From Caulobacteraceae bacterium (lineage in GTDB: Bacteria > Pseudomonadota > Alphaproteobacteria > Caulobacterales > Caulobacteraceae), in assembly GCA_030446805.1 (NCBI GenBank), contig JAUJMO010000001.1, forward strand, positions 315,680-365,384: 49,705 nt of DNA. Direction: 5' to 3'. The translations under genes and the position numbers were made by a program. Below the pieces are notes generated by a model. The model searched no databases and was not told the DNA's origin. It worked only from the letters and a program-made list of their open reading frames with translations. Below are positions 10,601 to 18,293 of this stretch, in pieces; position 1 is the first letter of the stretch; each line of letters opens with the position of its first letter.

Positions 10601-11884
10601 TTCAACGTGGACGGCGAGCTGCGGCCGCTGTGGGACCTGTTCTTCGGCGGCGAGCGGGTGCTGGCCGGGCGGGTTCAGGCCAACGGGCGGCTCGGCGGCA
10701 CGCTGAACAACTTCCAGCCGACCGGTCAGGCCTCCTTGACCAACGGCCAGTTCACCGACGGATCCACGGGGCTGGAGCTCCGGGCCCTGACGCTGCGGGC
10801 CGACCTGCAACGCAACGCCGTGCAGGTGCGGCAGCTGACGGCCAACGACGGCTCGGGCGGGACCATCAACGGCGGCGGCCAGATCAATCTGCAGCGAACC
10901 GGCGGGAGCAATTTCCGGGTGCAGCTGAACAGCTTCCGGCTGATCGACAACGAACTGGCCGAGGCGGACGCCACCGGCACGATCACGGCCACGCGCAACG
11001 CCTCCGGACAGATCCGACTGGCCGGCGACGTGCGCATCGACGAGGCGGAGATCCGGCCCAACCCGCCCACCCCCTCGGGCGTGACCCGCATCGATGTGAT
11101 CGAGCGCAACAGGCCGGCCGATGTGGGGATCGTAGGACGGGAGGCGCGTCGCGCCCGCGCGAACAACACCGGGGCCGCGCCGCCTTCGCCGATCCAGCTC
11201 GCCATCAACCTGACGGCGCCCCGTCGGATCTTCGTCCGGGGACGGGGGCTCAACGTCGAGTTGGCGCTGGACGCCCAGGTCCGGGGCACGATCAACCGGC
11301 CCGACCTGTCGGGCACGGCGCGGGTGGTCCGGGGCGAGTACGAGTTCGCCGGGCGGCGGTTCGAGTTCGATCGGCGCGGGACCATCCGGCTGGACGAAAC
11401 GCCCGCGGGCATCCGGCTGGACCTCGTGGCCGTGCGCGAAGATCCTACGCTGACCGCGGAGGTGCGGGTGCGCGGAACGGCGGCCCAGCCGGAGATCACG
11501 CTCACCTCGCGGCCGCAGCTGCCCCAGGACGAGATCCTCTCCCAGGTGCTGTTCGGGCGATCCGCCTCGCAACTGTCCGCCCTGGAGGCGGCGCAGCTGG
11601 CTTCGGCCTTGAGCGGACTGGCGGGCGGCGGCGGGTTCGACATCGTGGGCGGCCTGCGCGAATTCGCCGGACTGGACCGGTTGCGCTTCGCGGGCGAGGG
11701 CTCCGGCGTCACGGTGGCCGGCGGCAAATACATCTCCGACAACGTTTATCTGGAGATCATCGGCGGTGGGCGCGAAGGCGCGGCGGTGCAGGTCGAGTAC
11801 CAGGTCAACCGCCGCCTTTCGATCGTCTCGCGCCTGAGCGGCGACACGCGGGTGTCCGTGCGCTACCGGCGCGAGCAGCGCTAG
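7682..11884 (+). CDS. tamB: Translocation and assembly module protein TamB
   Basis: 1400 residues. A basic N-terminus is followed by one membrane anchor (about 28-52), then a very long periplasmic region of repeating beta strands rich in Gly/Ala/Arg, typical of the lipid-groove proteins TamB/YhdP. The C-terminal DUF490 domain is clear: FVRGRGLNVELALDAQV, then GEYEFAGRRFEFDRRGTI, LPQDEILSQVLFG, and the final VQVEYQVNRRLSIVSR. It starts with TTG overlapping the tamA stop, so translation is probably coupled. TamB spans the periplasm between inner membrane and TamA. Confidence 0.93.
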   Translation: MTGPSTSEGTLRERAEKRLKKRRFRLIWLPFWAGGGLVALMLTVLLVARFAILTDTGRNTLVGYLDGLELSRFGTLQLEGLSGDVLGDFKVERLAVVDEKGVWIEGRDVAMRWKSYSLLRRRLWAESVTARELHVFRRPILEEKEDKPKKDLPVSIRIDDARFRLVTDEAATVRRGDWSVRARTRVARKGPIWAQVDALSLLRPGDGLTATVSLRDKRFLVTADAIEKAGGALAGGLGLPVDQPFVLRLRADGRKEEANLQLQTRAGGRAPVVADGRWDSSGGHLRAGLDLTASSLTRPFVDQVGDRLGLAADIDPDQGSFYVLNAAVSAANLRATAAGRVNMDERSAPGGLRVTAATGSLTQLVGTQAAGAAEIQGVLTGGLDDFRFEGESAVNEVVTPDFRLANVSGPLRLLRRNGELAVGAELQGRGGQGTGVLAVLLGGTPRANLEAARLKDGRILVRSLQAVGSGLRVRGSGSRGLLGGLTFQGEGSLSNLAVARPGARGGLTARFQARQAGGDRPWRFSADARGQQLRTGLAELDRLLGPTPRLQIAAEYGNNQLRMERAVLNGSAGELGARGTVGLGGGLDLALNWRANGPFQAGPVEIAGRITGEGTVDGSIASPRADLTTRIGVLDLERIVLNNAVIGLTFAANDKAYNGFFRIRADSQYGPARGEAGFRFAQGGIDLRDVDINAGGVQAAGSVSLRNGAPTTADFRVAAGPGAFLSRGSANGEVRIVDAGGGLSANVRLNGRDLAFRGSSASYIDTISFTANGPLTRLPFTVAATGAAPQPYRLNGQGIYARQGSVQTISMNADGRVREFDLRTLEPAVIRIAGAERSARLRVALGGGTVSLDGRQSGETVDARAAFQGLNVGAVNEDFAGQVNGTATLAGRGARLNGRLDAQLVDARSLDAPRELAVDGRVQAVLNDNRLAVNASATNQAGLRANVDAVLPTLASAQPLRLAVNRTQPISGSFNVDGELRPLWDLFFGGERVLAGRVQANGRLGGTLNNFQPTGQASLTNGQFTDGSTGLELRALTLRADLQRNAVQVRQLTANDGSGGTINGGGQINLQRTGGSNFRVQLNSFRLIDNELAEADATGTITATRNASGQIRLAGDVRIDEAEIRPNPPTPSGVTRIDVIERNRPADVGIVGREARRARANNTGAAPPSPIQLAINLTAPRRIFVRGRGLNVELALDAQVRGTINRPDLSGTARVVRGEYEFAGRRFEFDRRGTIRLDETPAGIRLDLVAVREDPTLTAEVRVRGTAAQPEITLTSRPQLPQDEILSQVLFGRSASQLSALEAAQLASALSGLAGGGGFDIVGGLREFAGLDRLRFAGEGSGVTVAGGKYISDNVYLEIIGGGREGAAVQVEYQVNRRLSIVSRLSGDTRVSVRYRREQR

Positions 11885-11963
11885 GCTCGGCGTTCCGGCT
11901 TGGCTTCAAGGCTGGAGGTTTCCAGGGGTTGAAACCCGGGCCCCGGCGAGGCAAGCCCGGCCT

Positions 11964-13217
11964 ATGGAGCTTCGGCGCGACGAGCGCGATGTCATGGAAG
12001 GCGTGAGGGACCAGGGCGAGGCCCTGGTGGGGCGCGCCGTGGAATGGTGTCTAATCCCGTCCGGCAGTCGCGACCTGGACGGGCTTGCGCGGCAGTTGGG
12101 GGTTCTTGAAGCCGCTTTTGGCGGGTTGCCGGGCGAGGTGGCGCGCCGGCCCCTGGCCGCCTCAAGCGACGTGGATGGGGATGGGCGGCGGACGGAGCAG
12201 GAGCACACGGACGCCCTGCAGGTGACGGTACGGCCCCAGGCGCCGATCCAGGTGGTCCTGACCGGCCACTACGACACGGTGTACGGGCCCGAGAGCCGCT
12301 TCGGGGAGGTGCGACGCCGCGCCGACGGGGCGCTGAACGGACCGGGGATCGCCGACATGAAGGGCGGGCTCAGCGTCATGCTGGGAGCGCTGGAAGCGTT
12401 CGAGACCTGCCCGGGCTGCGAGGCGGTCGGTTACCGCGTGCTGCTCTCCCCCGACGAGGAGGTGGGGTCGCCCGCTTCGGCCCCGCTGCTGGCCGAGCTG
12501 GGACGGACGGCCCATCTTGGGATGACCTTCGAGCCTGCGGTGGGCGAGGCCGGCGTCTTGGCGTCCTCGCGGAAGGGTTCGGGCAATTTCGCCGTGGCGG
12601 TGAGCGGGCGCGCGGCCCACGCGGGGCGCGACTTCGCGGCCGGACGCAATGCGCTTGCGGCTGCGGCGCGGCTGGCGGCGGCGTTGGACGGACTCAATGG
12701 CCGCCTGGGCGGGGTGACGGTCAATGTGGCCAGGATCGAGGGCGGGGGTGCGCTGAACGTGGTCCCAGCTTCGGCCGTGGTGCGTTTCAACGTACGAGCC
12801 ACGGACGAAACGGGCGGGCGCTGGGCCGAGGAGCAGATCAGCAAGGCCGTGGCGACCACGGCCCGGCAGGATGGGATCACCCTGGTGCGGCATGGGGGCT
12901 TCACACGTCCGCCGAAGCCGGTGAACGGGGCGCAGCAGGCCTTGTTCGCGGGCTTCCGAGCGGCGGGAGCGGATCTGGGCATCGAGCTGGACTGGGCCCC
13001 CTCGGGCGGGGTGTGCGAGGGCAACAATCTGTTCGCGGCGGGGCTGCCCAATCTGGACACCCTGGGCGTGCGCGGCGGGGCCATCCACAGCCTGGACGAA
13101 TTCGCCTGGCCGGACAGCTTCGCGGAACGGGCGGCGCTGTCCGCGCTGGCCATGATGCGGATGGCCTCGGGCCACATCGATGCGCCCGGGATCAAGGCCA
13201 TGATGGGCGCGGGCTGA
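11964..13217 (+). CDS. M20 family zinc hydrolase of the arginine-succinyl operon
   Basis: 417-residue metallopeptidase/deacylase of the M20 (carboxypeptidase G2/ArgE/DapE) family. Metal-site motifs are complete: GHYDTVYG, NGPGIADMKGG, SPDEEVGS (catalytic and metal Glu), a downstream FEPAV, and the last ligand in GGAIHSLDEF. The start could also be ATG 11994. It lies 3 bases before astA in an astA-astD-astB block that has no astE. I infer that it may release succinate from succinylglutamate in place of AstE, or act on another N-acyl amino acid. Specificity is not visible from sequence. Confidence 0.85.
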   Translation: MELRRDERDVMEGVRDQGEALVGRAVEWCLIPSGSRDLDGLARQLGVLEAAFGGLPGEVARRPLAASSDVDGDGRRTEQEHTDALQVTVRPQAPIQVVLTGHYDTVYGPESRFGEVRRRADGALNGPGIADMKGGLSVMLGALEAFETCPGCEAVGYRVLLSPDEEVGSPASAPLLAELGRTAHLGMTFEPAVGEAGVLASSRKGSGNFAVAVSGRAAHAGRDFAAGRNALAAAARLAAALDGLNGRLGGVTVNVARIEGGGALNVVPASAVVRFNVRATDETGGRWAEEQISKAVATTARQDGITLVRHGGFTRPPKPVNGAQQALFAGFRAAGADLGIELDWAPSGGVCEGNNLFAAGLPNLDTLGVRGGAIHSLDEFAWPDSFAERAALSALAMMRMASGHIDAPGIKAMMGAG

Positions 13218-13220
13218 CGC

Positions 13221-14225
13221 ATGCTGGTGGTGAGGCCCGCGGGGCCGGCGGATCTGGACGACCTTTACGAGCTGGCCGTGCGCTCGGGGCGGGGCTTCAC
13301 CAGCCTGCCGGAGCACGAGCCGACCCTTCGCGAGCGGCTGCGGATTTCGGAGCTGAGCTTCAGCGGCGAGCTGCCGTCGCAAGAGTGCTGGTACACCTTG
13401 ATGCTGGAGGATGAAGCGGAAGGGGAGGTGCTGGGCGTCAGCGGCGTGCATGCCGCCGTGGGGATCAAGCGGCCGTTCTTCTCCTTCCGAGTGGTGACCC
13501 TGGCCCAGTCGTCAAGCATCATCGGCTTGAGGTTCGACCACCGCGCGCTGGTGCTGGTGAACGAGTGCACGGGCTGGACGGAGGTGGGGAGCCTGTTCCT
13601 GAAGCCGGAACGGCGCAAGGGCGGGGCTGGGCGACTGCTGGCGCAAAGTCGATACATGCTCATCGGCGCCGAGCCGGACCGGTTCGGCGAGATGGTCCTG
13701 GCGGAGCTGCGAGGCTGGTTCGACAAGGACGACCATGCGCCCTTCTGGGAACATGTGGCCTCCAAATTCTTCCGCCTGCCTTTCGACGAGGCGGACCGGA
13801 TGAGCGCCTCCACCGACGGGCAGTTCATCCTCGACCTGGCGCCGCGGCATCCCATCTATCTGGAGTTGCTGCCGGCGGCGGCTTGCGAGGCGGTGGGGCG
13901 GGTGCACGAGGACGGGGCGGCGGCGCAGGCCATGCTGGTGAGCGAGGGGTTCCGGTACGCGGGCATGGTGGACATCTTCGATGCGGGGCCCACGGTGAGC
14001 TGCCCCAAGGAGGACATCCGCACGGTCAGGGACGCGCTGGATCGAACCGTCCAGGTGGGCGAGCCCGACGAGGGCCGGACGGCCTTGCTGAGCACCGACT
14101 GCGTGAAAGGCTTCCGAGCCGTACGGGCCAAGGCGGAGCTGGTGGATGAGCAGGCTGTGATTGCGGCGGAGACGGCTGACGCCTTGAAGCTGAAACCGGG
14201 CGACCGGATCCGGGTCAAGCCATGA
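13221..14225 (+). CDS. astA: Arginine N-succinyltransferase
   Basis: AstA uses succinyl-CoA to succinylate arginine, the first step of arginine degradation by the AST pathway. It has 334 residues, usual for the family. Diagnostic segments are VRPAGPADLDDLYELA at the N-terminus, LFLKPERRKGGAGRLLAQSR (GNAT-like CoA loop), ELRGWFDKDDHAPFWEHVASKFF, and GRVHEDGAAAQAML. The gene follows the M20 hydrolase by 3 bases and its stop overlaps the ATG of astD (ATGA). Confidence 0.95.
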   Translation: MLVVRPAGPADLDDLYELAVRSGRGFTSLPEHEPTLRERLRISELSFSGELPSQECWYTLMLEDEAEGEVLGVSGVHAAVGIKRPFFSFRVVTLAQSSSIIGLRFDHRALVLVNECTGWTEVGSLFLKPERRKGGAGRLLAQSRYMLIGAEPDRFGEMVLAELRGWFDKDDHAPFWEHVASKFFRLPFDEADRMSASTDGQFILDLAPRHPIYLELLPAAACEAVGRVHEDGAAAQAMLVSEGFRYAGMVDIFDAGPTVSCPKEDIRTVRDALDRTVQVGEPDEGRTALLSTDCVKGFRAVRAKAELVDEQAVIAAETADALKLKPGDRIRVKP

Positions 14226-15664
14226 GCCTGTTCATAGGCGGCCGCTGGCGCGAAGGGAGCGGGGAGGGGTTCCGCTCCTGCGATCCCGCGACGGGCGAAG
14301 CTGTGTGGGAGGGGCCCGCCGCTTCGGAACGGGACGTCGCGACGGCGGTGGCGGCGGCGCGGGGCGCCTGGCGGGACTGGGCGGACCGGCCGCAGGCGGA
14401 CCGGACGGAGGCGGTGCTGCGGTTCAAGGCTGCGCTTTTGGAGCGGGCCGGCGCCTTCGCCGAGGCGATCAGCCGGGAGACGGGCAAGCCGCTGTGGGAA
14501 ACGAAGGCCGAGCTGGGCTCCATGGCCGGCAAGGTGGACATCTCCATCCGCGCGCAGGCGGAGCGGGCGGGGGAACGGCAAGCCCAGACCGGGTTCGGGC
14601 GGGCGGTGCTGAGGCATCGGTCGCACGGGGTGATGGCGGTGCTGGGACCTTACAACTTTCCTGGGCATCTGCCGAACGGGCATATCGTACCGGCGCTGCT
14701 GGCCGGGGACACGGTGGTGTTCAAGCCTTCGGAGGAGACGCCCTGGGCTGGCGAGCTGGCCGCGCGGTGCTGGGAGGCCGCGGGGCTGCCGGAGGGCGTC
14801 TTCAATCTGGTCCAGGGCGGGCGGGCGACGGGCGAAGCGTTGCTGGCTCAGGAGATCGACGGGCTTCTGTTCACCGGCTCGGCGGAGGCGGGCGCCATCT
14901 TCCGACGGGCGTTCGCGGACCGTCCCGAGGTGATCCTGGCGCTGGAGCTGGGGGGCAACAATCCCCTGATCGTGTGGGAGCCGGCCGATGTGGAGGCGGC
15001 CGCCGGGATCGTGATCCAGTCGGCCTTTGTGACCACGGGGCAGAGGTGCTCGTGCGCCCGGCGGCTAATCGTGAGCGAAGCGGCGGCGGAGCCGCTGATC
15101 GAGGCGGTCCGGGCCTTGGCCGGGCGGCTGGTGGTCGGGCCCTGGAATGGAGCGGAGGAGCCGTTCATGGGGCCGCTGATCTCGGTGCGGGCGACGGAAG
15201 GGGCGCGGGCGAGGGCCAGGGCGCTGAACGGGCGCGAGCTGTTGGCGACCACGGATGCGGGGCGCGGCCCAGGCTGGATGACGCCCGGGGTGGTCGACGT
15301 GACGGGCGTGGAGACGCCTGACGCGGAGATCTTCGCGCCCGTGCTGCAGCTGCGGCGGGCGGAGAGCTTCGATGAAGCCGTGGCGCTGGCCAACGACACC
15401 CGGTTCGGCCTGGCGGCGGGGCTGGTGGCGGACGACCCGGGGCTCTGGGAGCAGTTCCTGCAGCGGAGCCGGGCAGGGGTGGTCAACTGGAACCGGCCCA
15501 CGACGGGGGCGGCGGGAGACATGCCGTTCGGTGGGCTGGGCGCCTCGGGCAACCACCGGCCCAGCGCCTATTACGCGGCGGATTACTGCGCCTACCCGGT
15601 GGCGAGCTTCGAGGCGGACGGGGTGCGCCCGACTCTGGGCGAGATCAAGGGACTGAGACCGTGA
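14222..15664 (+). CDS. astD: Succinylglutamate-semialdehyde dehydrogenase
   Basis: 480-residue aldehyde dehydrogenase that oxidises N-succinylglutamate 5-semialdehyde with NAD. Motifs seen are the NAD-binding LFTGSAEAG, the general-base glutamate in LALELGGNNPLIV, and the catalytic cysteine in TTGQRCSCARR (two cysteines adjacent to the family position). The specific name rests on length and on position between astA and astB. Both ends overlap neighbours by 4 bases, showing a translationally coupled operon. Confidence 0.94.
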   Translation: MSLFIGGRWREGSGEGFRSCDPATGEAVWEGPAASERDVATAVAAARGAWRDWADRPQADRTEAVLRFKAALLERAGAFAEAISRETGKPLWETKAELGSMAGKVDISIRAQAERAGERQAQTGFGRAVLRHRSHGVMAVLGPYNFPGHLPNGHIVPALLAGDTVVFKPSEETPWAGELAARCWEAAGLPEGVFNLVQGGRATGEALLAQEIDGLLFTGSAEAGAIFRRAFADRPEVILALELGGNNPLIVWEPADVEAAAGIVIQSAFVTTGQRCSCARRLIVSEAAAEPLIEAVRALAGRLVVGPWNGAEEPFMGPLISVRATEGARARARALNGRELLATTDAGRGPGWMTPGVVDVTGVETPDAEIFAPVLQLRRAESFDEAVALANDTRFGLAAGLVADDPGLWEQFLQRSRAGVVNWNRPTTGAAGDMPFGGLGASGNHRPSAYYAADYCAYPVASFEADGVRPTLGEIKGLRP

Positions 15665-17001
15665 ACGCGCCCGCCTTGGAGGCCAACGCCGATGGGCTGG
15701 TTGGCCCGACCCACTCCTTTGCGGGGCTGGCGCCGGGGAACCTGGCCAGCGAAGCGAACCGGGGGAGGGCGTCCAACCCGCGCGCCGCCTTGTTGGAGGG
15801 ATTGGCCAAGATGGCCCGGCTGGCGGAGCTGGGTCTGCCCCAGTTCGTGCTGCCGCCCCATGAGCGGCCGGCGGTGTGGGCGCTCCGGCGCATCGGCTTC
15901 GAGGGCGATGAGGCGCAGGTGCTGGAGCGGGCCTGGCGCGAGGCGCCCGCCCTGGCGGCGGCGGCGAGCTCGGCTTCATCCATGTGGGCCGCCAACGCGG
16001 CCACGGTGACCCCGTCCGCCGATAGCGGCGACGGGCGGGTGCACCTGACGCCCGCCAACCTGCTGAGCCATCCCCACCGGGCGCTGGAGGCGGGCCAGAC
16101 CACCCGGTCGCTCCAGGTGCTCTTTCCGGACCGGGAGCGGTTCGTGGTGCACGGCGCCTTGCCGGCCCAGCCGCACTTCGCCGACGAAGGAGCGGCCAAC
16201 CATGTCCGACTGTCGGCCGACCAGGGGGAGCCGGGCGTGGAGCTGCTGGTGTGGGGGCGTGAAGCCTACCAGCCCTGGACGGGAAGGTTTCCCGCGCGGC
16301 AGACGCGGGAGGCTTCCGAAGCCATAGCGCGGCGGCACGGCTCGCGCCGGCCGGTCTTCGCCCAGCAGGGGCGCACGGCCATCGAAGGCGGAGCCTTCCA
16401 CAACGACGTGGTGTCGGTGGGCACGCGGACCTGCCTGTTCCACCACGAGAGCGCCTTCGAGGACACGGCGCGCGTCTATGACGACATCCGGCGGGCGGCC
16501 GACGGGCTGTTCGAACCGGTGTTCCTGGAGGTCACGGAGGAGGAGCTGCCGCTGACCGATGTGATCAGCTCCTACCTGTTCAACTCCATGCTGGTTCAGC
16601 CGCCTGGGGAGGATCGGCTGGTGCTGGTCGCACCCGCGGAGACCTGCGAACAGCTCGGACCGTGCCGGCTGGCCAAGGGCCTTCCGGACCGAAACGGACC
16701 CATCGGGCGGGTGGAATTCATCGATGTGCGTCAGAGCATGAGCAACGGCGGAGGCCCCGCCTGCCTCCGGTTGCGCGTGGTGCTGACGCAAGCGGAGTTG
16801 GCGGCGGCGAACCCCGGGCAGCGGTTCACGGCCGCCCTGCACGACGCCCTGAGGGACTGGGGCGAACGGCGCTATCGGGAGGTGTTGACGCCGGACGAGC
16901 TGCGCGATCCGCAGTTGCTGGAGGAGAGCCGGACCGCCCTGGACGAGCTCACGGGGATGCTGGGGCTGGGCTCGGACTTCTACCCCTTCCAACGGGCGTG
17001 A
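15661..17001 (+). CDS. astB: N-succinylarginine dihydrolase
   Basis: 446 residues, start GTG overlapping the astD stop. AstB hydrolyses succinylarginine to succinylornithine, CO2 and ammonia. Typical segments are DGLVGPTHSFAGLAPGNLAS near the N-terminus, SSMWAANAATVTPSADS, the histidine in EGGAFHNDVVSVG, and the cysteine in MSNGGGPACLRLRVVLT, which match the amidinotransferase-fold triad positions. No astC or astE is in the window; a general ArgD/AstC aminotransferase elsewhere could supply the missing transamination. Confidence 0.95.
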   Translation: MNAPALEANADGLVGPTHSFAGLAPGNLASEANRGRASNPRAALLEGLAKMARLAELGLPQFVLPPHERPAVWALRRIGFEGDEAQVLERAWREAPALAAAASSASSMWAANAATVTPSADSGDGRVHLTPANLLSHPHRALEAGQTTRSLQVLFPDRERFVVHGALPAQPHFADEGAANHVRLSADQGEPGVELLVWGREAYQPWTGRFPARQTREASEAIARRHGSRRPVFAQQGRTAIEGGAFHNDVVSVGTRTCLFHHESAFEDTARVYDDIRRAADGLFEPVFLEVTEEELPLTDVISSYLFNSMLVQPPGEDRLVLVAPAETCEQLGPCRLAKGLPDRNGPIGRVEFIDVRQSMSNGGGPACLRLRVVLTQAELAAANPGQRFTAALHDALRDWGERRYREVLTPDELRDPQLLEESRTALDELTGMLGLGSDFYPFQRA

Positions 17002-17060
17002 CCGAAGGGAGCAAGGGTGGGAGGCGCCGGTGGACCGACGACCACCACCCCATCACGGAG

Positions 17061-17091
17061 CGTCACCCTCGGACCAAGTCCGAGGGTGACG
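17061..17091. repeat. Perfect 13-bp palindromic hairpin after astB
   Basis: CGTCACCCTCGGA (17061-17073), a 5-base loop CCAAG, then its exact complement TCCGAGGGTGACG (17079-17091). It lies 59 bases past the astB stop. There is no T run, so it resembles a dispersed palindromic extragenic element, though it may also slow or end transcription of the ast operon. Confidence 0.7.
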
Positions 17092-17283
17092 TTCCTTGTG
17101 GGCGCTTTGGGCGAAGGGGAGCCGGTCGGGCGGAGCGCTTGAGGGCGGACCGGCTCGTTGCCCGCCTTTCGCGTCATGAACGTCGGGGACGCGTCGTCGC
17201 GGCCTGACTCCTCCCAGTTGGACTGCTCGACAGGACCGTGTGACGAACGAGCGACGATGTGGATCCGGGCGCGGATCGGCGTC

Positions 17284-17309
17284 GGAAACCACCCGGAGGT
17301 GCAGGCGTT
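17284..17309 (+). promoter_or_regulatory. Possible EcfG-like stress promoter
   Basis: GGAAA at 17284-17288 and CGTT at 17306-17309 are 17 bases apart, 44 bases before the small ORF at 17354. The general-stress sigma factor EcfG of alphaproteobacteria uses GGAAC-N16/17-CGTT, so this is one mismatch away. It is weak evidence by itself and differs from the GGAAC-N16-CATC sites further along. Confidence 0.25.
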
Positions 17310-17353
17310 GCCCTTCCGACGGTGAAGACCGCAGATCAGTGGAGGAGCGCGTC

Positions 17354-17578
17354 ATGGCGCATCGGGACGACACCCGCAGGCAGCAGCAGAACGGCCAGCG
17401 TCGAGGCGGCAACCGCACACACCATCAAAAAGGCGACAGCCAGACTACGGGGAAGCACGTGGCCCAGTCGGAACAGGACAAGGCCGAGCGCCAGAAGCAG
17501 GAGGCCGGGGCGGGTGAGGCGCGCGATGAGTCCGCGGCCGGATCCACGGACGCTGCGGACGCGCCGACTGGGTCCTGA
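17354..17578 (+). CDS. Small very hydrophilic protein, unknown function
   Basis: 74 residues beginning MAHRDDTRRQQQNGQRRGGN, almost entirely polar (Gln, Arg, Asp, Glu, Lys) with no hydrophobic core, so it is probably disordered. A strong Shine-Dalgarno (GGAGGAG) lies 8 bases before the ATG, the main reason to believe in it. Its end overlaps the start of the ClpP-like gene by 53 bases in another frame, which suggests coupling of the two. Small hydrophilic proteins of this type often belong to stress or desiccation responses, but no family is recognised here. Confidence 0.5.
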   Translation: MAHRDDTRRQQQNGQRRGGNRTHHQKGDSQTTGKHVAQSEQDKAERQKQEAGAGEARDESAAGSTDAADAPTGS

Positions 17579-18137
17579 TCCTGCGCCGCCCGCGCTGGCC
17601 CGGCCTCAGATCCGGCTGCACGGGGACGTGGACGACGAGATGTTCAGCCTCTTCCGTCAGGCGCTGGATCGGGCGGAGGAGGGGACGGACGATCCGGTCG
17701 CGCTTGAGCTCACCACATTCGGCGGCGACGCGGACGTGGCGCGTCGGATGGCGGGAGACCTTCGCCTGTTCCGGGAGCGTACCGGAAGGCGCCTGATCTT
17801 CTTAGGCAGGACGACCGTCTATTCGTCCGGGATCACGGTGATGGCGGCCTTCCCGCCCGCTGATCGGTGGCTGTCGCGCGAGACCACCCTGCTGATTCAC
17901 GGTCGGAGCCTGGCGAAAACGCTGGAGCTGTGCGGCCCCCTAGCGCTGGAGCGCGCAAGGGTCCAGGCGATCCTGTCCGAGATCGACGTGGGCCTCCGGC
18001 TCGAGCGGGACGACTTCGAACAGCTGGTCGAAGGGACGGGCGTGGGCTTGGTGGAGGTGCTCGAGCGAGCCCCGGCCAACTGGTACCTACAAGCCCCTGA
18101 AGCCCTGGCCCGCGGGTTGATTTCCGGCGTGGTTTGA
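17526..18137 (+). CDS. ClpP-like (S14 superfamily) serine protease-like protein
   Basis: 203 residues from ATG 17526. The ClpP/crotonase-like core runs from about 29 (IRLHGDVDDEMF) through LELTTFGGDADVARRM (about 60-75), a serine in VYSSGITVMAAFP (Ser100/101), and a histidine in LLIHGRS (His125), to the C-terminal WYLQAPEALARGLISGVV, comparable with the end of the ClpP fold. The position of the third catalytic residue (Asp in ClpP) seems to be Asn185. The housekeeping ClpP is normally next to clpX, so this is a paralogue of unknown target. The N-terminal 25 residues are Arg/Pro-rich and the start is uncertain. Confidence 0.7.
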   Translation: MSPRPDPRTLRTRRLGPDPAPPALARPQIRLHGDVDDEMFSLFRQALDRAEEGTDDPVALELTTFGGDADVARRMAGDLRLFRERTGRRLIFLGRTTVYSSGITVMAAFPPADRWLSRETTLLIHGRSLAKTLELCGPLALERARVQAILSEIDVGLRLERDDFEQLVEGTGVGLVEVLERAPANWYLQAPEALARGLISGVV

Positions 18138-18293
18138 GGCGCTGGGTCCAGGTCTCGGGGTGGGGTCTTGGTGCCCGCACCGCGAGTTCGGGATGAAAGA
18201 CCGACATCGCCGCCCTTCAGCGCCTTGGCCGATCTCCAGCCCGGCTTGGACCTCGGAAGGCCCCTGTCCAGAACCGGGCGGCGCGCGGCCGCC

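Noticed and set aside
5787-11742. Very long open frames opposite tamA and tamB
   Set aside because: They are antisense shadows of GC-rich coding sequence; the plus-strand frames carry the Omp85 and DUF490 motifs.
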